The notes below the pieces were generated by a model. The model was given only the letters and a program-made list of their open reading frames with translations. It searched no databases and was not told the DNA's origin. Both the position numbers and the translations under genes were made by a program. Positions 1-9,746 of a DNA stretch of 64,000 nucleotides are shown piece by piece (positions within the stretch are counted from its first letter, which is position 1; each line of letters starts with the position of its first letter). Source of the DNA: Nematocida parisii ERTm1 (Eukaryota > Microsporidia); contig NW_013524648.1 of assembly GCF_000250985.1 (NCBI RefSeq), positions 248,001-312,000 on the forward strand, written 5' to 3'.

Positions 1-1
1 G

Positions 2-1027
2 CGGTTAGCTGCTATATTGGAGCATATAGAAGATTTATCAGACGAGGAAAAGCAAAAAGAAATTGAAGGTATGGTTGGTGCAATTACAGATTTTAAAAAA
101 ACTGATCTAATAGAAAAAATAGAAAAAAGAACACAGAAATGGTACAATGCTCTAATAAACCAGAAAGAAGTAAACTTGAAAGAATACTTCAGATGCATTC
201 GCCATATACTATATGAAAAAAAATTTGCACATGCAATACTAAACAGGAGTTTATTAAATGGTTTGAAAGAGTTTTCTGAGAATATAAGAAAATTAGGATC
301 TGCTTGTTCTGAAATTGACTTATATTACAAAAATAAGGACAATACCTATAACTTAGACCATGCGGTTGGTTTAATTCTACGAAATTACGATAAGCTTTCC
401 AATTACTCTACAGATAAACATAGCCAGATAGTTCAAAGCCTATCCCCTAAAGATATTAGTCTGATATGTGAGGTATACAATAAGAAAAATCGTTTATCTG
501 ATATTATAAACACTATTCATGATTTACAGGACGATTATATGTTGATTAATATATACCTATATCACGATAAAACCAACAGCATTGATATGATTGACTCTGT
601 TAAGCCTATTGTAATTGATAAAGAGCAGAATGCATGTATAAATAATCGGTTAAACGCAGTTTATAATGCAGAATCGCTTGATTCTAAAGAAAAGAAATAC
701 ATTATAGATACAATAAAATTTAGATGTGCCACTAAATTATCTAAAAAAGAAAACTTCACTCTTAAAGAGAAAAAATACAATAACGAATCAACGAGTGCCA
801 AAAAACCAGAATTGGCTAGTCAGGAAGACTTTACTATTGAAGAAAATAATTCTAATAGTGAATTAGCAAGTGCTAATGAACAAGAATCGATTACCCAAAA
901 AATCAATCAAATTGAGATTCAACCACCAAAGAAAAAATTCACTATAATAAATATGGTTATGACTGGAGTTGCTGTGTCAGTTGCAACAACTTTTATATGC
1001 AATGAGGTATACAAGTGTTTTAATTAA
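2..1027 (+). CDS. Partial C-tail-anchored protein, unknown function (5' end outside window)
   Basis: The reading frame is open from the left edge of the window, so the true start lies upstream. The first apparent start inside (base 17) is TTG and is not credible in a eukaryote. About 340 residues are visible. The first ~230 look helical and charged without a recognised domain. Residues ~245-305 form a polar linker rich in Glu, Asn and Ser with short recurring E/D-F-T-I/L-E/K-E stretches. The last ~25 residues form one hydrophobic helix followed by a short tail, which suggests a tail-anchored or single-pass membrane protein with its bulk in the cytosol. I do not recognise the family. A lineage-specific protein is the best guess. 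Confidence 0.6.
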   Translation, partial: RLAAILEHIEDLSDEEKQKEIEGMVGAITDFKKTDLIEKIEKRTQKWYNALINQKEVNLKEYFRCIRHILYEKKFAHAILNRSLLNGLKEFSENIRKLGSACSEIDLYYKNKDNTYNLDHAVGLILRNYDKLSNYSTDKHSQIVQSLSPKDISLICEVYNKKNRLSDIINTIHDLQDDYMLINIYLYHDKTNSIDMIDSVKPIVIDKEQNACINNRLNAVYNAESLDSKEKKYIIDTIKFRCATKLSKKENFTLKEKKYNNESTSAKKPELASQEDFTIEENNSNSELASANEQESITQKINQIEIQPPKKKFTIINMVMTGVAVSVATTFICNEVYKCFN

Positions 1028-1335
1028 AAATCACGGTAGATCGTATGGTGCAAGCATACTGGCATATACATGCTAATATATAATTGAAAATATTAACACA
1101 TTACATTGCTTATTTTTACCAAGACACCTATATTATGCTTAAAAGTGCTGCGAATTTTCTGTGTTGAATTCTTACAATAATTATAGAACTAATTTTAGAG
1201 GATCTCTGGGTATTCTTTTAATTCTGTAAGCAATTCATAAAATATATAAAGTTCATTTATTCCATTATTTTTTTATTATACTATCATTCCTCTAGTGGAT
1301 TCAATCTTTTTTCATTAAGATATTTCAACATATTT
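1028..1335. other. Intergenic, AT-rich, no gene seen
   Basis: About 300 bases between the 3' ends of two convergent genes. It is strongly AT-rich and has no open frame or RNA gene that I can support. The transcript ends of both neighbours should lie here. Confidence 0.5.
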
Positions 1336-2841
1336 CTATCCTAGCAGCTCCAATCTCTTCATAAGATATCTAGTATGCTCTTTTAGCAAATAGTACTCGC
1401 CCTGTAGCTTTGTATAGTTTTTGGCCATTTTAGGTTCTTGCATTTTTTGCTTCATCTCTTCTATCTTCAGATGGAGTGTGTTGATGTGCTCATTTGATGA
1501 GGCATCTTCTGTCTTTGTACCTTGACTGTGTATGTGTTTTATTTTCTCAATAATCTGGCCCAATCTGCTGATTATTCGTTCATTTTTCTCCATAACATCT
1601 TCTATCTTCTTTGATGTAGTGCCTTGCATCTTTTTTATCTCCTCACTTATCTCCTTAACATAGGATATTTTTTTCTCTAGCATAACCCCAAGTGAAATCA
1701 CTCGAATTGTGACATCTTCCTTGAATGAATTTAGTATTTTTTTGATATAAAGTGCATTCTCTTCCTCTGTCGCGCCCTTCAGTATATAATTAATATCTTT
1801 GTATTTTCTGAGATACTCTATACTAGACTCAATTAGGTCTGTCTCTTTTTTATGGATAGTTTTCTCTTTTTCCAGCTCTATAAGCGGAGCTTGGTATGTG
1901 TTATGCTCTGTTCTGTATCTTACAATTCTGGCAGTGTCTCCCTTGACCATAAAGGTTGTGCTGTTTATAGCATATACTTTTTCGCTGTTTTTTATGCACA
2001 ACAACTTTATTGGGCCACTCTTACTAATGTCGACAATAATGGCCCTGCCTGCATTAGAAGAATCCTTTTCTTTTATATAAACCCGCTCTGGTGCATTTAA
2101 ATCGCTACTTTTATTCACAATCATACCAGTTGTTTTATATATGTATTCTAGTTTATAGTTTTTATCCTTTATACTATAAACCTCGATTCCCGTAGTGTAC
2201 TTTATAATGCATCCCCACACAGTGCATAGAATATCAATAATTGGCTCGGCACAAAATACAGTTGGCTCTGGATGTATCAGAACTGGTCTCTTAATAGTAA
2301 CACGTGATTTCTCATCTTTCCACAGTATATTTGCCGCTTGGTAATCTTTGTTCTTTAGATTAAGATTTGTTTCTAGTATTTTATCCTCCACTAAAAGCAT
2401 CTGTTCTTCCTGCCGGAATAATCGCCTTATCCGATACTTGCTAATAAGCTTGTTATTCTCTACTACATAGCTGCTAATCCATGCTTCTGATAGATTATAT
2501 ACGTACATTTCATTGTAGAATAGGTTAATAACAGTGTAATTATCTACTAGCACAGTCATTGGTGAATTGGGAAGAGAAACTGTCTTCTTATGACTCATTA
2601 TTGGATTGTATATAATCTGGGTGTTGTCAATAGTAAATATTAGGTGCTCCCCGTGCATAGTTGAAACTACATCATTGAATGTGAATGGAATATCACATAA
2701 AGAGTAGATCTCTACACTTCCTGTTATATTTTGCTTATAAATACCAGTATACGTTATGAAATATACACCAGTTGAAAATTCAGCACTTGCCAAATATTCC
2801 ATTGGTGCTCCAGCAGGCAAGACTTCTTCTAAGACCTTCAT
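1336..2841 (-). CDS. Beta-propeller-like N-terminus plus coiled-coil C-terminus; possible Nup82/Nup88-type nucleoporin
   Basis: I take the ATG at 2839-2841 (protein begins MKVLEEVLPAG, 501 residues). An upstream in-frame GTG would add 13 hydrophobic residues that mimic a signal peptide, but GTG starts are not expected here. Residues ~1-320 alternate short beta-type hydrophobic stretches with turns, as in an irregular propeller. Residues ~330-501 are charged and heptad-like (long Glu/Lys/Ile/Leu stretches), ending in a helix. A propeller followed by a C-terminal coiled coil is the architecture of Nup82/Nup88, but no diagnostic motif was seen, so that name is only an inference. Another scaffold protein with a degenerate WD domain is equally possible. 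Confidence 0.55.
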   Translation of the reverse strand: MKVLEEVLPAGAPMEYLASAEFSTGVYFITYTGIYKQNITGSVEIYSLCDIPFTFNDVVSTMHGEHLIFTIDNTQIIYNPIMSHKKTVSLPNSPMTVLVDNYTVINLFYNEMYVYNLSEAWISSYVVENNKLISKYRIRRLFRQEEQMLLVEDKILETNLNLKNKDYQAANILWKDEKSRVTIKRPVLIHPEPTVFCAEPIIDILCTVWGCIIKYTTGIEVYSIKDKNYKLEYIYKTTGMIVNKSSDLNAPERVYIKEKDSSNAGRAIIVDISKSGPIKLLCIKNSEKVYAINSTTFMVKGDTARIVRYRTEHNTYQAPLIELEKEKTIHKKETDLIESSIEYLRKYKDINYILKGATEEENALYIKKILNSFKEDVTIRVISLGVMLEKKISYVKEISEEIKKMQGTTSKKIEDVMEKNERIISRLGQIIEKIKHIHSQGTKTEDASSNEHINTLHLKIEEMKQKMQEPKMAKNYTKLQGEYYLLKEHTRYLMKRLELLG

Positions 2842-3105
2842 ACAAAAAAATAAAATAATTAAGTATAAAAGCGCAACCACACACTAACAAAGAAATAAAA
2901 TATCATGTAATATTTATAATACAGGGTGCATTTGCCAATTCTGGCATAAATTAATTTTAACATAAAAGCAACAGAGTATTTTATAAATAGCAAATAAACA
3001 AACTTATACACACTTTATTGCAGATAATACAACAAATACATAGCCCAATATATGCCCAACAATTATTTAACAAAAAATTATCCTGCCTCTGCGATAAATA
3101 AAGAC

Positions 3106-3525
3106 TTAATTCTCTTTTTCCTCAAGGGTGCTGAGAAATGCAGAGTCAATTGTTACTTCTTTAGTCACTTTCTTCCATGTGCAGTAATCAAAGTATAAAA
3201 TAAGACCAGTTTCTTCCGTTCTTTTAATAATCTGTAAAAAAGTCTTCATCTCTTTGCTGTACATCCAGCCCAGTTTAATCAGCCTGTCATACGCATCCTT
3301 CTGCACTCTTTTACCACAATGGTTGAAAAACACATAGAATAAAGTACCCTCTGAAAACTTGTCTATTTTCTCTTCTTTGGTGCCGCGGATTGCTGTTTTA
3401 TACGATTCCGGCAAGATTCTGTCGATTTCTCTGTCGTATGGAAAGACTTGGCTGCTTCTGTCACTGCTTAGCTGAATGTCTACACCATCTATCTTCAGCG
3501 AGTCTCTATAAATATCTCGAAACAT
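3106..3525 (-). CDS. NOT2/CDC36-like subunit of the CCR4-NOT complex (NOT-box domain)
   Basis: A 139-residue protein starting at a clear ATG. Residues ~55-125 match the NOT2/3/5 C-terminal domain pattern: an F-x-E-G-T-L-F-Y-V-F-F segment, then a helix ending in LGWMYSKEMKTFL, then YFDYCTWKKVTKE near the end (compare the family consensus of a 'NRGWRYHKE' helix and 'YFDPETWKK'). In yeast and animals this domain joins NOT2 to NOT1 and NOT3/5 in the CCR4-NOT deadenylase and transcription complex. The protein is almost only that domain, typical of microsporidian reduction; yeast Not2 is also short (~190 residues). NOT3 or NOT5 is unlikely because there is no long N-terminal coiled coil. Confidence 0.8.
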   Translation of the reverse strand: MFRDIYRDSLKIDGVDIQLSSDRSSQVFPYDREIDRILPESYKTAIRGTKEEKIDKFSEGTLFYVFFNHCGKRVQKDAYDRLIKLGWMYSKEMKTFLQIIKRTEETGLILYFDYCTWKKVTKEVTIDSAFLSTLEEKEN

Positions 3526-3879
3526 AAATTAAAAATATAAGAATTTATTACTAAATGCGCATAGACAGGTCTTAAGGATGCAAGGAGTCGGCGTTGCACA
3601 TGGACATAAAATGTGAATACACTGCGCATATTAATTTATATTTCTACTGATTATATTAAGCAAACCAATAACATAGACATATAATACACCAAAGAATCAC
3701 TAGAAATAACTGAAATAATTTAAATCGGAATATATTCAGATAAATCTCCAAGACAGATAGAAAGTTACAGAATGTCTTATGGCTAGGATTGGGTTATACA
3801 TTTAAATAATTCCTTTTATGTAAATAATCTGAGTAATGTAAGAGTGAGTGTTATTTCATTTGATTATTCTGAGAGTTTA
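3526..3879. other. Intergenic, AT-rich, no gene seen
   Basis: About 350 AT-rich bases between two minus-strand genes. It should contain the NOT2-like promoter and the 3' end of the upstream repeat-protein gene. No RNA gene or distinct motif was found. Confidence 0.5.
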
Positions 3880-5730
3880 TTATAGTATGCTACTGGCTCT
3901 GATGTATACCACCGGTTTTGTTTTCTTTACCGCGGGTGGGCTATTATTAAATATATAGTGTTTTCTTTCTATATAATTCACGGGCTCTGGAGGAGTGCTG
4001 TATACTATGCTGGTTTCTGGCTCTGGCTCTGATACTGCTTTGATATAGTGATGCTTGGTTTGCTTTTGAGGGGTCTTTCTCTCCAGGTCGTATAAAGCCC
4101 GTTCTATTCTTTGAAGGGTTTCTTTATTGCTGCTGGAGTGTCTGGAGGGTAGAGGAACATCATCGTCATCATCAGAATATCCTTTTCTGTCTGGCACAGT
4201 CTCAGGATAGTCGCTGTCATAGGAGTTTTCTCTTTTCCAGGGAGTTTCATCGGCTGGATTGTTATAATTTGAATCATTAATCTTTTTCAGTTTTTTCAGA
4301 AGCTTTTCGTCTTCTTTTTTCTGTCTTTTTATAGCATCCAGTTGCTTTTTTATTTCTTTTTCCTTCTCTTTAAACTGGTTTTCAATTTCCTTTCTGATTA
4401 ATTTCTTTTGCCTTTTTAACTCCTTTTTCAAATTGTTCTTGCTCTTACTGGATTGGATATGTGCGCCAGAGTCACTGGATGTATTTGAAGAGTTGTCAGC
4501 ATCACAGTCTGGGCAGGGTAGTTCTTTATAGCTAGGATCACTCTCATCATCAATTGGACTGTTTTGTGCAGTGTTGTCATTTTCTTTATTATGACGGGGT
4601 ATAAATGTCTTTCTGCTCTTTTCCAACTTATGGCGATTTTGCGGCTTGTAACTTTTCTTTTTAGTGCTGGTGGGATTTAGGCGCAGTTTTCTCTTTTCTG
4701 GAGTGTAGCTTTGCTCTTTTTCTGCCCGATAATCTATTTCAAGATCCTCATGTAGAGATTCCCCAGTATTATTAGAATTTATATTCAATTTGCCACGGCC
4801 TTCTTCTGTGTTAGTGTGCTTTTCTGCATGTAAAGATGCATTGACAGACATATCATTTACTGGCCGCTCTGCCAAAGAAGGAGTTCCTGGGTTTTCTCTG
4901 TTGCTTGGCATTATTCGGGGTTGGTTGTTGCTTTGGGTGTTTTTGAACTGGCTATTTTGGTCAAAGAACTGTGGTGCTGGTTCACCTCGCTCATGTAAAT
5001 TATTATTTTTACTATTTGTTGCCAAATTGTGCTCACTCTCTGGCTTCTTAATTACAATTCGAGATATAATGTCATTAACAGAATTGCCGTGCTTATCGGT
5101 GCTTCCTATTGTAATTACTAAGTTGGACTTGTCTGTAATAACTTCTTTTTTGTTATTGTGCGCTTCTTTTTCTGTAATAGATGATCCAGGCCCATTATTA
5201 TACGGATTATAGGCGTTATTATTAGTAGGTGAATCCGGTGTAGCGTTGTATGGGTTATAGGTATTGTTATTAGTAGGTGAATCGGGAGTAGTTTTGTACG
5301 GATTGTATGTATTGTTATTAGTAGGCGAATTGGGAGTAGTGTTGTATGGATTGTATGTGTTTTTATTAGTAGGTGTGCTGGGTGTAGATGGGGTATTTGG
5401 CATGCATAATAACAGCGTTTTGTCACCGCACAAGCTGCCTGGTTGGCTTGGATTGTTATAACCAGCCAGCCCTAAGCGAGCGTGTAATGCTACGCTTGTC
5501 ATGGGGTATGAATAACCCTGCCGCAACAAATGAGTTGATAGCTTCTGGGTGGGCGGAAAGTTCTGTCCAAGTAGCCAGGGCTGTCTTAACCCAATCTGAT
5601 TTCTGTATAGGTGGCAGATCGCACTTTGCAATGAGTTCATCTCATGCAATAACCCGCAGTAGCGCATGTCAATGGTAGAAACAAGTCTTCTTGTTATTAG
5701 TCCGATTAGTGCTATTGTGTGAATTCTCAT
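3880..5730 (-). CDS. Secreted protein with 16-residue Asn/Pro/Tyr repeats and a long charged C-terminal half
   Basis: 616 residues from a good ATG. Residues 1-~20 form a plausible signal peptide (MRIHTIALIGLI...). Cys residues occur early (C25, C39, C101, C109). Residues 121-184 are four tandem 16-residue units of the type T-N-N-N-T-Y-N-P-Y-x-T-T-P-D-S-P. Residues ~300-616 are hydrophilic and low-complexity, with a Lys/Glu coiled coil around 425-480 and an acidic run near 520. Signal peptide, few cysteines and Pro/Asn repeats recall polar-tube or spore-wall proteins of microsporidia, but no specific family is recognised. The basic and acidic second half could instead be a host-exposed disordered domain. 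Confidence 0.75.
   Translation of the reverse strand: MRIHTIALIGLITRRLVSTIDMRYCGLLHEMNSLQSAICHLYRNQIGLRQPWLLGQNFPPTQKLSTHLLRQGYSYPMTSVALHARLGLAGYNNPSQPGSLCGDKTLLLCMPNTPSTPSTPTNKNTYNPYNTTPNSPTNNNTYNPYKTTPDSPTNNNTYNPYNATPDSPTNNNAYNPYNNGPGSSITEKEAHNNKKEVITDKSNLVITIGSTDKHGNSVNDIISRIVIKKPESEHNLATNSKNNNLHERGEPAPQFFDQNSQFKNTQSNNQPRIMPSNRENPGTPSLAERPVNDMSVNASLHAEKHTNTEEGRGKLNINSNNTGESLHEDLEIDYRAEKEQSYTPEKRKLRLNPTSTKKKSYKPQNRHKLEKSRKTFIPRHNKENDNTAQNSPIDDESDPSYKELPCPDCDADNSSNTSSDSGAHIQSSKSKNNLKKELKRQKKLIRKEIENQFKEKEKEIKKQLDAIKRQKKEDEKLLKKLKKINDSNYNNPADETPWKRENSYDSDYPETVPDRKGYSDDDDDVPLPSRHSSSNKETLQRIERALYDLERKTPQKQTKHHYIKAVSEPEPETSIVYSTPPEPVNYIERKHYIFNNSPPAVKKTKPVVYIRASSIL
5179..5370 (-). repeat. Four tandem 48-bp coding repeats
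   Basis: Four in-frame 48-bp units encode the T-N-N-N-T-Y-N-P-Y repeats. Units differ by a few substitutions, and the first and last are the most divergent. The repeat period keeps several other frames open through this stretch, so open frames on the opposite strand here are by-products. Confidence 0.9.
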
Positions 5731-5885
5731 GCCCCTTCATTGATTTTCTTGTTAAATTACTAGTCTAAAACGTTCTATGGCTAGGTTTTATATTTGGCCA
5801 ATTAAAAATTTATTATTCTGTATTTATTTATTGCCCGAATGGAGAAATTATAATTATTTAATAAATTATTTTTTGTTATTCTTAG

Positions 5886-6482
5886 ATGGGTAGTGTGGTG
5901 AGTAATTTTCTTAGTGCATTCGTAAAGAAAACCCCGAAAAAAGTGCTTATGCTCGGATTGGATAATGCAGGAAAAACAACTATTCTGTACTTATTACACC
6001 TTAAAATGGTTGAGGGGGCGGACCCAACTACTGTTCCAACTGTTGGATTTAATGTGGAGACAATTAAAATAGGAAGTGTCAACATAACAGTATGGGACAT
6101 AGGTGGCCAGCACAAGATAAGATTATTATGGGAGTTTTACACGGATGGTCTATCTGGTATGGTTTATGTCATAGACATACAAGACTCTGCGCGGTGGGAT
6201 TCTGCAGTGTCAGAGCTAGAAAGAATGCTATCTAATGGAGGAAAGCCCAGTAAGTATCCAGTCCTTGTCATTGCAAATAAAATAGACAAGATACCAGAAT
6301 CAGAAATAGATGAAGTAAATAAGAACCTGTACGATAAACTAAACCCTAAGATACTATTTGCAGGTAGACCATGGAGAATTGTTACATGTTGTGCTCAAAT
6401 TTCACACATAAATACAATTACAGAGGGATTTATATGGCTGGCAGATAATTTGTTAGAAGGTCAGGAGACAAGCAGTAAATAG
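5886..6482 (+). CDS. ARF-family small GTPase
   Basis: 198 residues from ATG. Gly2 is available for N-myristoylation. The nucleotide-binding motifs are intact: P-loop GLDNAGKT at 24-31, switch-I PTVGFN at 51-56, switch-II WDIGGQ at 70-75 and NKID at 131-134. The family SAxxG motif is replaced by a TCCAQ segment, which is close to ARF1's 'TCATSG' type. ARF proteins recruit coats to Golgi and other membranes when GTP-bound. The order W-D-I-G-G-Q places it in the ARF/ARL branch rather than Ras/Rab. It is ~17 residues longer than ARF1, with an insertion near 'LFAGRPWRI' and a longer tail, so it may be an ARL rather than ARF1 itself. Confidence 0.9.
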   Translation: MGSVVSNFLSAFVKKTPKKVLMLGLDNAGKTTILYLLHLKMVEGADPTTVPTVGFNVETIKIGSVNITVWDIGGQHKIRLLWEFYTDGLSGMVYVIDIQDSARWDSAVSELERMLSNGGKPSKYPVLVIANKIDKIPESEIDEVNKNLYDKLNPKILFAGRPWRIVTCCAQISHINTITEGFIWLADNLLEGQETSSK

Positions 6483-6572
6483 AGGCACATTGTGACAGGG
6501 CTGGTACTTTAAGTAATTTGTTTGCTATCTGATATTTTAATAAAATATTTAAGAACTTTTGTATTATTTTTC

Positions 6573-8810
6573 ATGGAAAGCGTTATTGCGTATATGCGGG
6601 GAGAGGTGGCACTCTCTGAAGTAATTAAGGCATACCCTACCAATACAACAAATACAAAGGCTTCTGCATATATTTTGTTTGAAAGCTTAAAAGACATCAC
6701 AGCCCCCAATGCACTTAGTCTGCACATAATGGCGGTAGAAAAATTCTTTAGAAAAGAGTATATTCCAGGACTATTTTCTGAGTATATAAGAATTCTTGTG
6801 AACCAAAGAATGAAAATACACCATGCTGAGATAATTAGAGTAATGGTATATTCTCTTTCTAAGCTGGAGAGGCTGGGAGAGGTCTTAAACTTGGAAGAAA
6901 AACTTTTTTTACTTCTGAAGACAGAGCACTCAAAGGAAATAGATTTAACCGATATACTGAGAGTGTGTCTGAGTAAGGGAAGTTTAGAGTGGATGAATAG
7001 ATACTCTGAAGTAGTACTAGAAAAAAAGTGTAGAGAACTATATGCATCTATAGACAAAAGTGTGGTTAGCTGCATACTCATGAAAGCTATAGGATCAGCA
7101 GACATAGCAAAAGTAATAGATGAAAGGAAAGAATTGCTTAGTGGAATGTCTGAATATAATCCATCCATACTTCTTCCATTGGTTAACTCATGCATTTCTT
7201 ACATACTGTGCAAAGAAATAGAAAACAGATCGAGTATTGTAGTCAATAGCAATAAACAGCATATAGCCGTGTCTAGTACTGGGTGCTCTGATGTAATTAA
7301 CATAGCCTCTAGTGACACACATAGACTAAAAAAGACAGTGCAAGTATTGCCAGCGAGTTCATCAGGTGAGGTTTTAGCACAGTCTATACCTGATTACATG
7401 CTGGACAAGCACAGAAAAGCAATAGTTAACTGGCTAAGAGCGCTTAGAAAGTCCTTTATAGAACAAAAAACTATAGGCAGTTCAGATGAAGATGCACCCT
7501 TAGTTGATTTGATGCATAAAAATAGTGATTCTAGCGCGCATGCTTTAGTAAAAACCCTCGCATGCACTATTCTGTCTAATAAAACAGAAAGGCTCTTGGC
7601 AGAGTCTATTTCTATGCTTAATGGTAAATCTGTTCTTCTGTTGTGTGATGTATGCAATGACATAAATGTGCCGGCAGGAAGCTTGCTATCCAGAGACTTG
7701 CTAATGAAGTTGCTTGAAGTGTCAGGCGATATAGAGTATATTAAATCACAGAGCATTGGCCATATACTCAATATAAAAGAAGAGTTGCAAATAAGGTATG
7801 ATTACTATTTGACCAGAATACTACACAAAGGCATAACACTCACTGTTTCTCTTAACTTAATATGCCTTATCATAGCGTGTGGATATCATAGCAGGATTGT
7901 TGGTCTGGCAGTGCGGCTGTCTGAAGTGCTTAAACAAATGGAATACAGAAATAGAAGTGGATTTATGCTTTGTAACAAAGAGCAGAATCATGAAATGGAG
8001 CTTATTCCACCCATACTTAGTAGAATTATAAGAACCGTTTATATAAAGAAGAAAGACTTACAACGAATTTTACAGGAGGTTATTTATCTTATTACTATTG
8101 AAAATGTTCAATTGGTTAAAGGCCTCTACCAAGTTCTTACTGAAATAATATATGCGTACAAAACACTGGACGAAGGAGTTTCAGAAAAAATGTATGGTCT
8201 TAAAAAGCCAGCACATAGTAAGTGTGGATATCTTGAAAATGTCTATACCCTGCCGGAAATAGAGAACCCGAGCAGTAATCAAAGCAAACAGTGCTCTACA
8301 CAAAAAGAACTTAGCAGCACTGCAGATATAGCTAATAACAATACAATGACAGTATCTGTTGAAATATTTAATATTCTTGAGGTTGATGGATTTAGCCACT
8401 CTGTTAGAACAGAGATAATGGAGTTGATTATGGCAATGATACAAACTACAGATGGCTTTTTAATCAAAAGATTGCAGAATAATCTGATTCCTGAAATACT
8501 GGATTACTATATTTCAAATAATATCCTTATAAACTGTAATGATACTGCAGTATTAATACAGTTCCTTATATGCGTCTCTAAACATAGATTGACAGTACAA
8601 AACACGATTAAGCTAGTTTTTCTTCTAATGATACTTATAGAAAGAAGCATTGCACGGTCAGAAGATATTATTAAGATTTTATATGAGAAAGACAAATATT
8701 CTTTGGCCTGTTCTGTATACTATAATGTAAAAAAAGATAGAAAAGCTCGAAAGGCCTCAATAATCTCGCCACGCACTATAACTAAAATACAGAAAATATT
8801 TATAGCATAA
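6573..8810 (+). CDS. Large helical protein, unknown function
   Basis: 745 residues from the ATG at 6573 (MESVIAYMRGEV). An upstream in-frame TTG adds only 17 hydrophobic residues and is rejected. The protein is almost entirely amphipathic helix with Leu/Ile-rich repeats, without signal peptide or clear membrane segments. It resembles an alpha-solenoid (HEAT- or TPR-like) scaffold. A low-complexity linker lies near 575-610. The stop codon TAA is followed immediately by the ATG of the WD40 gene, with no spacer, so the next gene's 5' leader must lie inside this coding region or both are read from one transcript. I cannot name a family. Confidence 0.7.
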   Translation: MESVIAYMRGEVALSEVIKAYPTNTTNTKASAYILFESLKDITAPNALSLHIMAVEKFFRKEYIPGLFSEYIRILVNQRMKIHHAEIIRVMVYSLSKLERLGEVLNLEEKLFLLLKTEHSKEIDLTDILRVCLSKGSLEWMNRYSEVVLEKKCRELYASIDKSVVSCILMKAIGSADIAKVIDERKELLSGMSEYNPSILLPLVNSCISYILCKEIENRSSIVVNSNKQHIAVSSTGCSDVINIASSDTHRLKKTVQVLPASSSGEVLAQSIPDYMLDKHRKAIVNWLRALRKSFIEQKTIGSSDEDAPLVDLMHKNSDSSAHALVKTLACTILSNKTERLLAESISMLNGKSVLLLCDVCNDINVPAGSLLSRDLLMKLLEVSGDIEYIKSQSIGHILNIKEELQIRYDYYLTRILHKGITLTVSLNLICLIIACGYHSRIVGLAVRLSEVLKQMEYRNRSGFMLCNKEQNHEMELIPPILSRIIRTVYIKKKDLQRILQEVIYLITIENVQLVKGLYQVLTEIIYAYKTLDEGVSEKMYGLKKPAHSKCGYLENVYTLPEIENPSSNQSKQCSTQKELSSTADIANNNTMTVSVEIFNILEVDGFSHSVRTEIMELIMAMIQTTDGFLIKRLQNNLIPEILDYYISNNILINCNDTAVLIQFLICVSKHRLTVQNTIKLVFLLMILIERSIARSEDIIKILYEKDKYSLACSVYYNVKKDRKARKASIISPRTITKIQKIFIA

Positions 8811-9746
8811 ATGAGCAGTGTATGCAGCAGTATATCCTGTCTATACGACCAAAAAAATCTAATCTATGGACTGTGGGATGGAGGTGTAAGAATAAATAAA
8901 AAAGGAATGGCTACTTCCATTTCTCTTAAGTCACCAGCCACTGCCATATTTGAGACCACAGAAAGCACTGTATACATAGGAACCGCCGATGGAGATGTAT
9001 GGGAAATAAAAAATGAAAATGTACAGCGAATTGTCAGAGCATGCAGGCACACAAAACATACTGATATAAATATACAGTCTGTAACAGGAGTTCATGGGCA
9101 TATAGATCACAATATTATTATTACATACATATATGGTGAAGTAGTAGTATATAACACCAAAGACAGTGCCATTGTGCAAAGAACGCCAATAGAAGGAAAA
9201 ATAACAAGCAGCTGTGCTGAAAATGGAAAGGTTTTGTGTACAGTAGATAGTAATGCACTATTAGTGTATGATACAAGAAGCAACACAGTTATTAGAATGA
9301 AAGCACTTTTCTCTAATATTATTATTACCCATAGTATATTTGTTTCTGGCACAGACCAGCACACAATTGCATACGCCACCTCTATTGGAAAGGTTTGCAT
9401 TGATTACACAAACAGGCCAGGAACGGGATTTGTCTTCAAGGCACACAGGCAAATAGCAGATAATAGGGAAATGTATTATCCTGTAACCCTTATAAAACCC
9501 GCAACTTCTTCTAGAATCATCACAGGAGGCGCAGATGGGGATGTTCATCTCTGGGACTTAAAAGACAAAATAAAAGTACACACCATTGTATCAACAAAAA
9601 AATGCATTCTTACAGGTGATGTCAAAGTAGATGAAAACAATTTGCCAATTTCTCTAATGCTAGTTTTATCTGAGAGTATTAACGGCCTTTGTGAGATAGA
9701 AGGCACAAATCAGCTAGTTGATGTTTCTTTAAAAGGATGGATCTAG
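8811..9746 (+). CDS. WD40 protein of the Bub3/Rae1 (Gle2) family
   Basis: 311 residues, about the usual size of Bub3 or Rae1 (~330). It contains degenerate WD repeats. The most diagnostic part is residues ~205-250: a V-C-I-D-Y segment, then F-V-F-K-A-H-R, then Y-P-V-T-L-I, then ITGGADGDVHLWDLKDK. This parallels the 'V-A-V-E-Y...Y/T-F-K-C-H-R...Y-P-V/A-N...G-S-D-G...W-D' block shared by Bub3 (spindle checkpoint) and Rae1 (mRNA export, nuclear pore). I cannot decide between the two by eye. The gene starts directly after the preceding stop codon. Confidence 0.65.
   Translation: MSSVCSSISCLYDQKNLIYGLWDGGVRINKKGMATSISLKSPATAIFETTESTVYIGTADGDVWEIKNENVQRIVRACRHTKHTDINIQSVTGVHGHIDHNIIITYIYGEVVVYNTKDSAIVQRTPIEGKITSSCAENGKVLCTVDSNALLVYDTRSNTVIRMKALFSNIIITHSIFVSGTDQHTIAYATSIGKVCIDYTNRPGTGFVFKAHRQIADNREMYYPVTLIKPATSSRIITGGADGDVHLWDLKDKIKVHTIVSTKKCILTGDVKVDENNLPISLMLVLSESINGLCEIEGTNQLVDVSLKGWI

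Noticed and set aside
2842-2880. Hydrophobic N-terminal extension (GTG start) of the propeller/coiled-coil protein that looks like a signal peptide
   Set aside because: GTG is not a normal eukaryotic start. The ATG at 2841 gives a sensible cytosolic protein.
4790-5212. Long plus-strand frame opposite the secreted repeat protein
   Set aside because: It is a mirror of the Asn/Pro/Ser-rich coding strand; repeat composition keeps the antisense frame open.
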